Positions 1 to 6,640 are shown, numbered from the stretch's first letter. The stretch is 8,765 nt of DNA from Thermomicrobiaceae bacterium (GCA_007124395.1 SLFF01000338.1:1-8765); one strand, 5' to 3'. Program-made: numbers and translations. Notes: generated by a model not told the origin, from the sequence alone.

Positions 1-594
1 CCCGGCGCCCATTCCGCGGAGACTGTTGGCTAACCCTGTGGGTGACTGGCTCAGGCGCAGTGCTCGCTGTCGTCGCCGCTTCAGGGCCGGCATACTGTGC
101 TGGCTCTTGAACAGCGGAATCGACTCCCAGTGATTGACGAAGCTCTCCAGTCCATCCTGCTCGATCATCTCTGCCTGCTTCTCGTCGGCGAGACGGCGTT
201 TCCTGCGCTCGGCTGGATCGTCGATCCCAGTCGAGGCGCTCTCCAGAATCAAGACCGACACCCGATCTGGATGGGCGAGCGCCAGATGGAGGGCAACTCG
301 GCCACCCATCGAATAGCCGAGCAGCGCCGTCTGGTCGATCTCCAGATGATCCAGAAGCGCGACGATGTCCTCAACCGCATGCTTGATCTGGTAGCGATCC
401 GGATCGTCCGGGGCCGAGGTCTGTCCATGCCCGATCAGATCAACCAGGACAGGTCGAATCTCAGCACCGAGCTGTTCCGGGATACCCTGCCATGCCTGTC
501 TCGAGCCGGTAAACCCGTGCAGCATCAGCAGTGGACTCCCGGATGCCGCAGCATCGAAGTTGATGCCGATTCCGTTTATGCGTTCTCGAGGCAT
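1..594 (-). CDS. menH: SHCHC synthase MenH, 3' end beyond window
   Basis: This is the alpha/beta-hydrolase of menaquinone synthesis. It removes pyruvate from SEPHCHC to give SHCHC in the cytoplasm. The frame is open for exactly 198 codons from ATG at 594 to the left edge, so the C-terminus is missing. Visible motifs are the oxyanion-hole region HGFTGS (residues 26-31), the nucleophile elbow GYSMGGR with Ser95 and Arg99 (spaced like Ser86/Arg90 of E. coli MenH), and the MenH-type run NSLRGMGAG at the edge. The catalytic Asp and His, expected after about residue 210, lie outside the window. The start is supported by GGAG at 603-600, five bases upstream. The gene overlaps the end of menD by 19 bases, so translation is probably coupled. 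Other alpha/beta-hydrolases share the elbow, but the place behind menD and the LRGMG motif make MenH by far the best call. Confidence 0.93.
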   Translation of the reverse strand, partial: MPRERINGIGINFDAAASGSPLLMLHGFTGSRQAWQGIPEQLGAEIRPVLVDLIGHGQTSAPDDPDRYQIKHAVEDIVALLDHLEIDQTALLGYSMGGRVALHLALAHPDRVSVLILESASTGIDDPAERRKRRLADEKQAEMIEQDGLESFVNHWESIPLFKSQHSMPALKRRRQRALRLSQSPTGLANSLRGMGAG

Positions 595-2354
595 TTGCGC
601 TCCAGAGTCTTCAGCTGCTCGCTCATCACTCGCCACAGCTTGCGATGGAGTTCGACGTTCGTGGTCCGATCTGGTACCGGGAGCTCGATCACTTGCACAC
701 CGGAACGGCTAACGCTGTTGCTCACGGCCTCGACGAATTCGTCCCACGCTCCAACGCGCTGGAACCCGATGCCGTACATGGCCGCCACCGGTGCGAACTC
801 GATCCCGTGTGGCGTTCCGAACAGTTGCTCGAAGTGCTCGGGATGGGCCGACTGTGGAAGGAACGAGAAGATGCCGCCACCGTCGTTGTTGACTAGGATG
901 ATCGTGGCATCAAGATCGTGCAGCTTTGCGGCCAAAAGACCGTTCATGTCGTGATAGAAAGAGAGATCGCCGATCACCAGCACGGTCGGGCCGTCGGACG
1001 CGGTGCTGACGCCGAGCGCGGTCGAGATCACTCCATCGATGCCGTTGGCGCCACGGTTGGAGAGGAATCGAATCGGTTCTGGCCCTCCCGGATAGAACGT
1101 ATCCATATCTCGCACCGGCATACTGTTGCCGGCGACCAGTGTGCTGCCGGATGGAAGAATCCGCGCCAGTTCCTGGAAGACCCGTCCCTCGAAGAGCTGG
1201 TCGTCAGCATCGATCGCGCTGGTGAGCGTCGTGCCGGTCGACTGGTTGATGGCGATCCACTCATCGACCCAGCTCCGGTCCATCGGTGTTGTGCGCGCCG
1301 GGGTTGCCTCGTTGATTTGCTCGCAGAACATGACCGGATCGGCGTGGACGACATCGTTGGACAGCAGCGCCGGGTCGTTCCATCCATCATCAACATCCAC
1401 CAGAACGTGCCATGCCTCCGGGTACCGCTGGCTGTAGAGCAGGAACGGTTTGGCGGTCGGAATGGCGCCGAATCGAATGATGACCTCCGGCTGGAGGCGC
1501 TCGCAGATGTCCGGATCCTTCAGGAACGCATCGTAGCGATCCAGAATCAGGTCGGAGTGGTGCGACCCGCAGCGGACATGCGACAGTGGATCAGCCAGCA
1601 CCGGGTAGCCGAGTGTTTCTGCCAGTTCAGTGACAGCAGACCCGAGTGCCGGATCGTCCTGTGGACCGCAGACGATGAGTCCCCGCGTGTAATCCGTCAG
1701 TTCGCTGGCGATCCGTTCGACCGATGCTGAATCGACACTGCGTCGCCCCGTAGCACCGTTGAACGCCGGGCGGGCGGGCTTTTCGAGCTCGAGCGGTTGC
1801 TGCTGCGGCTGTGTGGGCATCAATGGCTCACGGAATGGGAAGTTCAGGTGGACTGCACCAGCCGGACTGCTGGTCGATTCGCTCACGGCACGCCCGGCAA
1901 TCGAGCGAACATAGCGTAACATCTCCGGGCTGTTTTCCGGCAGCGCAACACTGGCGAACCAGCGAGCGTGTTCCCCATAGATACGGTTCTGATCGATGGT
2001 CTGTGGCGCGCCGACATCCTGCAGTTCTGGTGGACGGTCTGCCGTCATGACGATCAGCGGTACCCGGCTGTAGCGGGCTTCGATGACCGCCGGGTAGAAA
2101 TTCGCCGCTGCGGTTCCCGAACTGCAGACCAGCCCGACCGGCTGCCCGCTCGCCTTCGCCATTCCCAGTGCGAAGAACGATGCCGAACGTTCATCCAGGT
2201 GCGTCCAGAGCGTGATTTCCGGATGCCTGGCGAACATGACCGACAGCGGAGTGGAACGCGACCCCGGTGCAAAGCAGACGTGTCGCAGACCAGCCCGGAC
2301 GAGCTCATCCACGAACGCCCCGATGTACGCGAAGTGCGTCTCCCCCAGTGTCAT
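576..2354 (-). CDS. menD: SEPHCHC synthase MenD (ThDP-dependent)
   Basis: MenD joins isochorismate to the succinyl-semialdehyde unit formed from 2-oxoglutarate, using ThDP and Mg2+; this is the committed step to menaquinone. The 592-residue protein has the family's usual length. The N-terminal Pyr domain shows GSRSTPL (31-37, Ser32/Arg33 for substrate), DERSA with the ThDP-activating Glu55, TADRPPE (Arg107) and QTIDQ (Gln118), all at E. coli-like numbers. The C-terminal PP domain shows SMPVRD (Ser411, Arg415), NRGANGIDG (Arg434), the metal/ThDP motif GDLSFYHD (from 462) through NND (about 490), and IF at 495-496. No key residue seems to be missing. An ATG at 2450 is in frame but would lie 100 bases inside menF and add 32 non-homologous residues. 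ATG 2354 begins the family-typical MTLGETHFAYIGAFVDEL and has AGGG at 2367-2364 as a ribosome site. It forms an ATGA overlap with menF. Confidence 0.97.
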   Translation of the reverse strand: MTLGETHFAYIGAFVDELVRAGLRHVCFAPGSRSTPLSVMFARHPEITLWTHLDERSASFFALGMAKASGQPVGLVCSSGTAAANFYPAVIEARYSRVPLIVMTADRPPELQDVGAPQTIDQNRIYGEHARWFASVALPENSPEMLRYVRSIAGRAVSESTSSPAGAVHLNFPFREPLMPTQPQQQPLELEKPARPAFNGATGRRSVDSASVERIASELTDYTRGLIVCGPQDDPALGSAVTELAETLGYPVLADPLSHVRCGSHHSDLILDRYDAFLKDPDICERLQPEVIIRFGAIPTAKPFLLYSQRYPEAWHVLVDVDDGWNDPALLSNDVVHADPVMFCEQINEATPARTTPMDRSWVDEWIAINQSTGTTLTSAIDADDQLFEGRVFQELARILPSGSTLVAGNSMPVRDMDTFYPGGPEPIRFLSNRGANGIDGVISTALGVSTASDGPTVLVIGDLSFYHDMNGLLAAKLHDLDATIILVNNDGGGIFSFLPQSAHPEHFEQLFGTPHGIEFAPVAAMYGIGFQRVGAWDEFVEAVSNSVSRSGVQVIELPVPDRTTNVELHRKLWRVMSEQLKTLERKCLENA

Positions 2355-3784
2355 GATGCGTCGCCCTGCAGGGCATTGAGCATCGGCCGCATCTTGACGT
2401 TCGATTCGGCCAGTTCCTGATCGGGATCGGACTCGCCCACGATGCCGCAACCGGCAAAGAGACGGGCCCGCTGCCCCGACACGATCGCAGAGCGCAAGGC
2501 AACGATGAATTCACCGTCTCCGTCTGCATCCAGCCATCCGATCGGTGCGGCGTACCAGCCACGATCGAACGGTTCGTTCTCCCGGATGAATGTCTGGGTC
2601 TCCCGGACCGGGTACCCACCAACCGCTGGCGTCGGGTGCAGGCGCTCAACCAGATCGAGCAGCGTCGATCCGTTGCTCAACGTGCCGGTCACCGGGGTGT
2701 AGAGGTGGTGTACGTTGCTGAAGCTCAGAATCTGCGGTGTGTCCGACACGTTGAGCTCGGCACAGAGCGGCTCGAGGGCTTCGGTAATCGCCCGGGCGCA
2801 GATCTCATGCTCGTGGAGATCTTTCTGGCTGTTCATGAGCTCATCAGCCAGGGCGGCATCGGCTTCTGGCGTATCGCCACGGCCGATCGACCCGGCCAGA
2901 CAGTCCGCCTGGACCTTCTTGTCCTTCTGCTGGATCAACTGCTCCGGTGATGCTCCGAGGAAGATCGAGCCTTGCCGGGCGATGGCGAACGTGTAGCAGC
3001 CCGGATAATCGGTGCGGAGCTTGTCCAGTGTTCGGGGAATATCGAAGTAGTTGCTGGTTTTGATGTCTCGATACCGCGCCAGAACGACTTTTTCGAACGC
3101 GCCATCGCGGATTGCCTGACTGGCCCGGGCAACGTTCTCCCGGTAGGCATCTGCGATCTGCTCGTCCTCGTCCGTTGGATCGGTTTCGACGCGCGGCTTC
3201 GCCTTCTGGATCTCCTTATTCAGCGATTTCCAAGTCCGATCGTAGAGCCCGGTGATCGAGCGCAGAATCGTATCGGCGTCACGCCGGTTGGAGATCGAGA
3301 CGGTGAACACCAATGAGGTGCGATCCCCCTGCTTCATGAGCATCACGCGCGGCGCCATCAGGTAGTCCGCGGGAAAGCCCTTCCAGATGCGGCGATCCGA
3401 CTTGCGCTCTGGATCGAACGAGAACGCCGAGAAGAAACGCAGTCCGGGGTGGCCGGCGTCGTCGATCGAATCGATGATCGCATTGGCGGCGAGTTCCGTG
3501 TGAGCTTGCCGGATACCGGTGAATCGGGATTGCCACGGCACGATGTTGCTGGTGGCGATACCGGCGGCAGCGATGGCTATGCCGTTTTGCGGGTGTTCCC
3601 AGTACCAGCGTTCGGATGAGTACCCGGAGGAGTTCGCGAACAGGCGCAGCGGGTCGATGTTCTCGACATCCTCACTGACGCTGACCAGGATCGGGTGGCC
3701 CAGTGTTGCCGCGGTCTCGATTGCGGTCTGGACGTGTTCGTGGATGAGTTCGACGACGGGAGAACGTGTCTGCTGTTCTATCAT
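2351..3784 (-). CDS. menF: Isochorismate synthase MenF
   Basis: MenF converts chorismate to isochorismate with Mg2+, the entry step of the menaquinone branch. The 477 residues match the long (Bacillus-like) form. The chorismate-binding domain covers about 205-470, after a divergent N-terminal part. Motifs are EKVVLAR (Lys232, equivalent to the general base Lys190 of E. coli MenF), FLGASPE (Glu281, equivalent to Glu240), DCLAGSIGRG (294-303), HHLYTPVTG (359-367), LHPTPAVGGYP (382-392), RGWYAAPIGW (408-417) and FAGCGIVGESDP (443-454). The LAG block has Asp where E. coli has Glu, a conservative change. Salicylate synthases and EntC/DhbC share this fold, but the next two genes are menD and menH, so a menaquinone role is clear. 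The start ATG overlaps the upstream regulator stop as ATGA, and the 3' end overlaps menD in the same way, which indicates one coupled transcript. Confidence 0.96.
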   Translation of the reverse strand: MIEQQTRSPVVELIHEHVQTAIETAATLGHPILVSVSEDVENIDPLRLFANSSGYSSERWYWEHPQNGIAIAAAGIATSNIVPWQSRFTGIRQAHTELAANAIIDSIDDAGHPGLRFFSAFSFDPERKSDRRIWKGFPADYLMAPRVMLMKQGDRTSLVFTVSISNRRDADTILRSITGLYDRTWKSLNKEIQKAKPRVETDPTDEDEQIADAYRENVARASQAIRDGAFEKVVLARYRDIKTSNYFDIPRTLDKLRTDYPGCYTFAIARQGSIFLGASPEQLIQQKDKKVQADCLAGSIGRGDTPEADAALADELMNSQKDLHEHEICARAITEALEPLCAELNVSDTPQILSFSNVHHLYTPVTGTLSNGSTLLDLVERLHPTPAVGGYPVRETQTFIRENEPFDRGWYAAPIGWLDADGDGEFIVALRSAIVSGQRARLFAGCGIVGESDPDQELAESNVKMRPMLNALQGDAS

Positions 3785-4422
3785 GATCCGTTATTTGTCC
3801 CATCTGTTGGTTGATCTTCTATCAGGACGCCGGAAACTCCGATACTGCGCCGCAAAAGATCGCGCAATGCAGGGTAGTGATGCTCCAGCGGTTCGGGATC
3901 TTCGGTCAGTACCCAATGCGTGACGACTTCATTCAGGGCACCGAACCAGGCGATTCCGGCCAGATGTGTATCGAGCGGTGGAATAGCGCCAGCAGCGACC
4001 GCTTCGTCGAGCCGGCGAGTAATCAGTCCGGCGAAGTTGGCGCGTATCTCGAGCATTTTGTCGTTGAATTCACGACCAGCGCCCATCGCTTCGACCAGAA
4101 ATAGCCGCGCCAGTGATCGATGATCACCGAAGGTGCGAAGAACCATGAGCAATGCCGCGTCGATACGCTTGATGGGGTCCGGCTCGGCTTCGATCGCCGA
4201 TTCGGCCCGTCGCATCAGCAGGCTGGCCATACGGTCGAGCAGCGCCAGAAAAATCGTCTGCTTGTTTGGAAAATGGAAGTAGACGCCGCCTTTTGAGGTT
4301 TCCGATTCGCCGGCGATGTCATCCATCGCGGCATCGCGATACCCGCGACGGGAGAACACGCCCAGCGCGGCTTCCAGAATTCGCTCTTTTCGGGCTTCGC
4401 CTTTTCGCTGGTCGCGGACCAT
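3781..4422 (-). CDS. TetR/AcrR-family regulator heading the men operon
   Basis: This is a 213-residue one-domain-plus-ligand-pocket repressor of the TetR class. Residues 11-60 form the N-terminal DNA-binding domain: RKERILEAALGVFSRRGY, then the helix-turn-helix around 33-50 (MDDIAGESETSKGGVYFHF), ending in FPNKQTIF. This is a textbook TetR signature. The rest is predicted helical and divergent, as expected for the ligand/dimer part, so the inducer cannot be read from sequence. It is the first gene of the men operon and its stop shares ATGA with the menF start. A strong AGGAG (4433-4429) stands six bases before the ATG. A perfect inverted repeat at 4442-4461 lies 19 bases upstream of the start codon. 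From these I infer that it represses its own operon, and perhaps the divergent molybdoenzyme gene. The ligand could be a quinone, a redox stress compound or a lipid; nothing here decides that. Confidence 0.93.
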   Translation of the reverse strand: MVRDQRKGEARKERILEAALGVFSRRGYRDAAMDDIAGESETSKGGVYFHFPNKQTIFLALLDRMASLLMRRAESAIEAEPDPIKRIDAALLMVLRTFGDHRSLARLFLVEAMGAGREFNDKMLEIRANFAGLITRRLDEAVAAGAIPPLDTHLAGIAWFGALNEVVTHWVLTEDPEPLEHHYPALRDLLRRSIGVSGVLIEDQPTDGTNNGS

Positions 4423-4428
4423 CTAATG

Positions 4429-4433
4429 CTCCT
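4429..4433 (-). promoter_or_regulatory. Shine-Dalgarno AGGAG of the tetR-type gene
   Basis: On the minus strand AGGAG stands six bases before the ATG at 4422-4420. It is the strongest ribosome site in the operon and fixes the regulator start. The downstream genes rely on overlaps and weaker sites, in line with coupled translation. Confidence 0.75.
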
Positions 4434-4441
4434 GAGTTCAA

Positions 4442-4461
4442 AACCGACTGACGCGTCGGTT
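4442..4461. promoter_or_regulatory. Candidate TetR-type operator (7-bp inverted repeat, 6-bp spacer)
   Basis: AACCGAC (4442-4448) is repeated exactly inverted as GTCGGTT (4455-4461), with TGACGC between. A second perfect 8-bp palindrome, GACGCGTC (4450-4457), is nested off-centre inside it. ACCGAC...GTCGGT arms are common in operators of TetR/AcrR regulators. The site lies between the divergent genes. It falls just downstream of the best minus-strand -10 hexamer, so a bound dimer would cover the start point of the men operon. The repeat is seen directly; that it is bound by the neighbouring regulator is inferred. Confidence 0.6.
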
Positions 4462-4467
4462 GGTAAG

Positions 4468-4497
4468 ACTTTAGCAGATCCGGAGCCCTTCCTTCAA
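4468..4497 (-). promoter_or_regulatory. Possible sigma-70-like promoter of the tetR-men operon
   Basis: On the minus strand TTGAAG (4497-4492) and TAAAGT (4473-4468) are 18 bases apart. Each matches the -35 or -10 consensus at four of six bases. Transcription would begin near 4461, at the edge of the inverted repeat, leaving a leader of roughly 40 bases before the regulator ATG. The hexamers are weak alone; the position relative to the operator is the better argument. Confidence 0.35.
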
Positions 4498-4502
4498 TGT
4501 CC

Positions 4503-4532
4503 CCGACACCCAGTCTGCGGTCTCTCTATACT
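4503..4532 (+). promoter_or_regulatory. Possible promoter of the molybdoenzyme gene
   Basis: TATACT (4527-4532) matches the -10 consensus at five of six bases. CCGACA (4503-4508), 18 bases upstream, matches the -35 at four of six. A transcript from here would start near 4539. That is after the upstream in-frame ATG at 4497 and before the one at 4569, which supports the shorter protein. The -35 is poor, so the call is tentative. Confidence 0.3.
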
Positions 4533-4568
4533 TTATGGAGACCGATAGCTCCCGGGACGGAACCTGCT

Positions 4569-5621
4569 ATGTCGACTCGCACCGTCAACCTGACACTCCT
4601 CGTCCTCGTATCGCTGATCGTGCTGTCCGGGATGGGCTCATTCCTGGTCGGCAGTCAGAGCGGTGAATGGGTCTTCTGGACGCATCGACTGGCCAGTTTC
4701 GGGATGTTGCCGCTGCTGGTCTGGAAGTCGGCGATCGTGTTTCGCTCCTACCGCAAGCGTGGGGTCACCGCGATGACCGTCCTCTCCGGTATGTCCGCCG
4801 GGTTGTTTCTGCTGGCGTTCGTCTACGGATTGCTCTGGGCGACCACCGGCGTCGGTGGTGGAAGCTTGCCGGTGCTGGGAAGCACGTCGGGTCTGGGACT
4901 GCACGTCACCTTCGGCATCTGCTTCGTTCCACTGTTTCTGATTCACGTCATCAACCGCTGGCCGCAGGTTCGTGGCCGAATTCCGGATTTCGCCAACCGC
5001 CGGGCAACAATGCGCTATGCGGTGGCCGGTCTCGTGGGCCTGATCACCTGGCAGTCGACCGAGGCTGTGACTGCCCGCGCTGGCTGGGAAGGGGCTGATC
5101 GCCGGTTTACAGGATCGAAGATCCGCGGGCGATTCAGCGGCAACGACTACCCCACCGTCAACTGGCTGAGTGATCCCCGACCTGTGATCGATGCCGACGA
5201 GTGGCGTCTCCGGGTCGATGGTCTGGTCGAACGAGAACTGGAACTCGATTTTGACGAGTTCAACGCCTTCGAGCATGTCGATCACGATGCGATTCTCGAT
5301 TGCACCGGTGGCTGGTACACCGAGCAGCGCTGGACCGGTGTTCGTCTCAGTGATGTCCTCGATCAGGCCGGAGTTCCGTCTGACGCGCGGAGTGTGGTGG
5401 TTCACTCCGAGACCGGATACCGGCGGCGCTATACCGTTCGGCAGGCCCGGAAGATGTTGCTGGCGATTCAGGTGACCGACGAGACGCTCAGCCGGGGACA
5501 TGGCTACCCGGTTCGCCTGGTCGCCCCGGGACATCGTGGCGTGGGCTGGGTCAAGTGGGTCGTGCGGATCGAGCTGAGCGACCTGCCAGGCTGGTGGGAG
5601 TCTCCGCTACCACTGCAATGA
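4569..5621 (+). CDS. Membrane-anchored molybdopterin oxidoreductase (SUOX/MsrP-like) with candidate heme-binding membrane domain
   Basis: The protein is 350 residues from the chosen ATG. About five membrane helices come first (near 7-28, 35-59, 67-92, 108-128, 148-165), then a soluble molybdopterin domain from about 178. That domain has DCTGGWYTEQRWTGV with Cys245, the expected molybdenum ligand of the sulfite oxidase/MsrP (YedY) superfamily, and the C-terminal block HGYPVRLVAPGHRGVGWVKW (311-330). His39 near the start of helix 2 and His112 near the start of helix 4 could ligate one b-type heme; His126 is a further candidate. Basic loops (YRKRG, RWPQVRGR, NRR) predict N-in and the molybdenum domain outside. 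Likely role: quinol-linked reduction or oxidation of a small periplasmic or oxidised-methionine substrate, like the two-protein MsrP-MsrQ pair. The substrate is unknown. An in-frame ATG at 4497 would add 24 residues without homologous character and sits upstream of the likely transcription start. Confidence 0.85.
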   Translation: MSTRTVNLTLLVLVSLIVLSGMGSFLVGSQSGEWVFWTHRLASFGMLPLLVWKSAIVFRSYRKRGVTAMTVLSGMSAGLFLLAFVYGLLWATTGVGGGSLPVLGSTSGLGLHVTFGICFVPLFLIHVINRWPQVRGRIPDFANRRATMRYAVAGLVGLITWQSTEAVTARAGWEGADRRFTGSKIRGRFSGNDYPTVNWLSDPRPVIDADEWRLRVDGLVERELELDFDEFNAFEHVDHDAILDCTGGWYTEQRWTGVRLSDVLDQAGVPSDARSVVVHSETGYRRRYTVRQARKMLLAIQVTDETLSRGHGYPVRLVAPGHRGVGWVKWVVRIELSDLPGWWESPLPLQ

Positions 5622-5674
5622 TTTCTTTACATTGCGCACCGTAACGAGTCGAACGCTGCGGGATTCTGTCTATG

Positions 5675-5698
5675 GATGAGACGCGTGACTCGTCCATC
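5675..5698 (+). repeat. Inverted repeat / hairpin in the leader of the DedA gene
   Basis: GATG (5675-5678) and GACG (5680-5683), separated by a bulged A, pair with CGTC (5691-5694) and CATC (5695-5698) around a 7-base loop. This gives eight base pairs with one bulge. No T run follows, so it does not look like an intrinsic terminator for the upstream gene. It may be part of a structured mRNA leader. Confidence 0.4.
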
Positions 5699-5702
5699 AG
5701 GG

Positions 5703-5747
5703 GACCGATCAGCGATAGTCGGTCGGGCGATCTACACGGATCGCTGA
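5703..5747 (+). repeat. Two interleaved inverted repeats (alternative hairpins or pseudoknot) before the DedA start
   Basis: GACCGA (5703-5708) is inverted as TCGGTC (5719-5724). TCAGCGAT (5709-5716), which forms the loop of that pair, is inverted as ATCGCTGA (5740-5747). The two stems therefore interlock: they can exclude each other or form an H-type pseudoknot. The right arm ends 12 bases before the proposed TTG start. The repeats are exact in the sequence; any regulatory role is inferred. The first pair also resembles the ACCGA/TCGGT arms of the operator at 4442-4461, but its spacing is two bases longer. A TTTACA at 5626-5631 could be a -35 for this gene, but I find no convincing -10 behind it. 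Confidence 0.4.
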
Positions 5748-5759
5748 AAGTGAACCAGA

Positions 5760-6587
5760 TTGATCCAATCCATCGAGGCAACGTCTGCGAAATCCGGCGG
5801 ATCACTGATCGGCCGTCCCTATGTTCGTGCGTTACTCGCATTGATCGTTGCGCTAGCCGTGGTGGGGGCGATCTGGCTGACGTTGCAGACGGGCTGGATT
5901 GGCGGGCTCTCGGATTTCGTCTCTGAACACAGCCCACTTCTGGTTTTGATCGATTACGGGCAGGGGCTGCTCAGCACTATGGGCTACCCCGGACTGGTGC
6001 TGATCATCTTCATCGAAAACGTGTTTCCACCCATCCCGTCAGACGTGATCCTGCCGCTGGCCGGTTTTACCGCCGCGACGACGTCGATGACGCTGATTGG
6101 GGCTATCCTGGCAACCACATCCGGCTCGCTACTCGGCGCGATCGCCCTTTACTATCTGGGTTACTGGCTGGGTGAAACACGGGTTCGGCGGTTTGCGGGA
6201 CGGTTCGGCAAGTACCTGACATTCGAAGAGGCGGAAGTCGACCGTTCGCTCGCCTGGTTCCGGAAACATGGCTCGGTTGTGGTGATGGTCGCCCGGGTGG
6301 TGCCGGTGTTCCGGTCCCTGATCTCGATTCCGGCGGGGATGAGCGGGATGCCGCTGGGGAGATTCCTGATTTTCTCGGCGATTGGTGCCGGCGCCTGGAA
6401 CACTGGATTTATCAGCACCGGGTATCTGCTCGGCGCCAACTGGGAACTCGTGGTGAGCTGGCTCGATCAGTACCAGCTGGCGATGATGTCGCTGAACTCC
6501 GTGCTGTTTCTCGGGTTTGTGACGATGCGAGTGCGGAGCTACCGGCGGAGGCAGTTTAAGGCGATCGCCGATTCGATAGACGAATAG
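5760..6587 (+). CDS. DedA (SNARE-associated/VTT) family membrane protein
   Basis: This integral membrane protein has 275 residues from a TTG start. After an extra N-terminal helix (about 22-42) the DedA core shows the re-entrant motif FIENVFPPIPSD (84-95, Glu86 and Asp95), GSLLGAIALYYLGYWLGE (122-139), and the family signature ARVVPVFRSLISIPAGMSGM (178-197) with Arg179 and Arg185, then FLIFSAIGAGAWN (202-214). Members are tied to lipid translocation (for example undecaprenyl-phosphate recycling by UptA), envelope integrity and proton-gradient-linked resistance; which applies here cannot be told. The frame is closed by TGA at 5751-5753 and has no ATG until inside the core, so TTG 5760 is the most upstream possible start. 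Its ribosome site (GAAAG, 5745-5749) is weak. It follows the molybdoenzyme by 138 bp, and the structured leader suggests its own control. It converges on the beta-helix gene. Confidence 0.9.
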   Translation: MIQSIEATSAKSGGSLIGRPYVRALLALIVALAVVGAIWLTLQTGWIGGLSDFVSEHSPLLVLIDYGQGLLSTMGYPGLVLIIFIENVFPPIPSDVILPLAGFTAATTSMTLIGAILATTSGSLLGAIALYYLGYWLGETRVRRFAGRFGKYLTFEEAEVDRSLAWFRKHGSVVVMVARVVPVFRSLISIPAGMSGMPLGRFLIFSAIGAGAWNTGFISTGYLLGANWELVVSWLDQYQLAMMSLNSVLFLGFVTMRVRSYRRRQFKAIADSIDE

Positions 6588-6618
6588 AAAGAAGAAACCC
6601 CGGGCAACCAGCCCGGGG
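6588..6618 (-). terminator. Rho-independent terminator of the beta-helix gene
   Basis: CCCCGGGC (6598-6605) and GCCCGGGG (6611-6618) form a perfect 8-bp GC stem around a 5-base loop. Read on the minus strand, the stem is followed by TTTCTTCTTT (6597-6588). The stem begins 22 bases after the TGA of the minus-strand gene. On the plus strand no T run follows the stem, so for the convergent DedA gene it may only slow polymerase or protect the 3' end. Confidence 0.8.
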
Positions 6619-6640
6619 CCAATCGATGCTTCCTTAAATC

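Noticed and set aside
97..954. Plus-strand open frame of 285 codons
   Set aside because: It lies fully antisense to menH and the end of menD, which carry clear family motifs. Its translation is rich in Arg, Ser and Cys and matches no family I know.
918..1730. Plus-strand open frame of 270 codons
   Set aside because: It is antisense to the conserved ThDP-binding half of menD. Long antisense frames are common in G+C-rich genes, and the product has no recognisable domain.
2355..2450. Longer menD start at the in-frame ATG 2450
   Set aside because: The extra 32 residues are Arg-rich, lie inside menF and precede the family's normal N-terminus. The ATGA overlap at 2354 is the better start.
4638..5534. 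Minus-strand open frame of 298 codons
   Set aside because: It is antisense to the molybdoenzyme gene. The translation lacks membrane or domain character, while the plus strand shows both.
5640..5700. Terminator behind the molybdoenzyme gene
   Set aside because: The bulged hairpin at 5675-5698 is not followed by a T run and is more than 50 bases past the stop.
5704..5723. Second copy of the TetR operator in the DedA leader
   Set aside because: Only the ACCGA/TCGGT arms match, and they span 20 rather than 18 bases. A dimer that fits one site would be unlikely to fit the other, so I kept it as an RNA-type repeat only.
5672..5926. Plus-strand 84-codon frame with ATG at 5672
   Set aside because: It overlaps the DedA gene in another frame, covers the inverted-repeat leader and has no recognisable features. 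A leader peptide is not excluded but nothing supports it.
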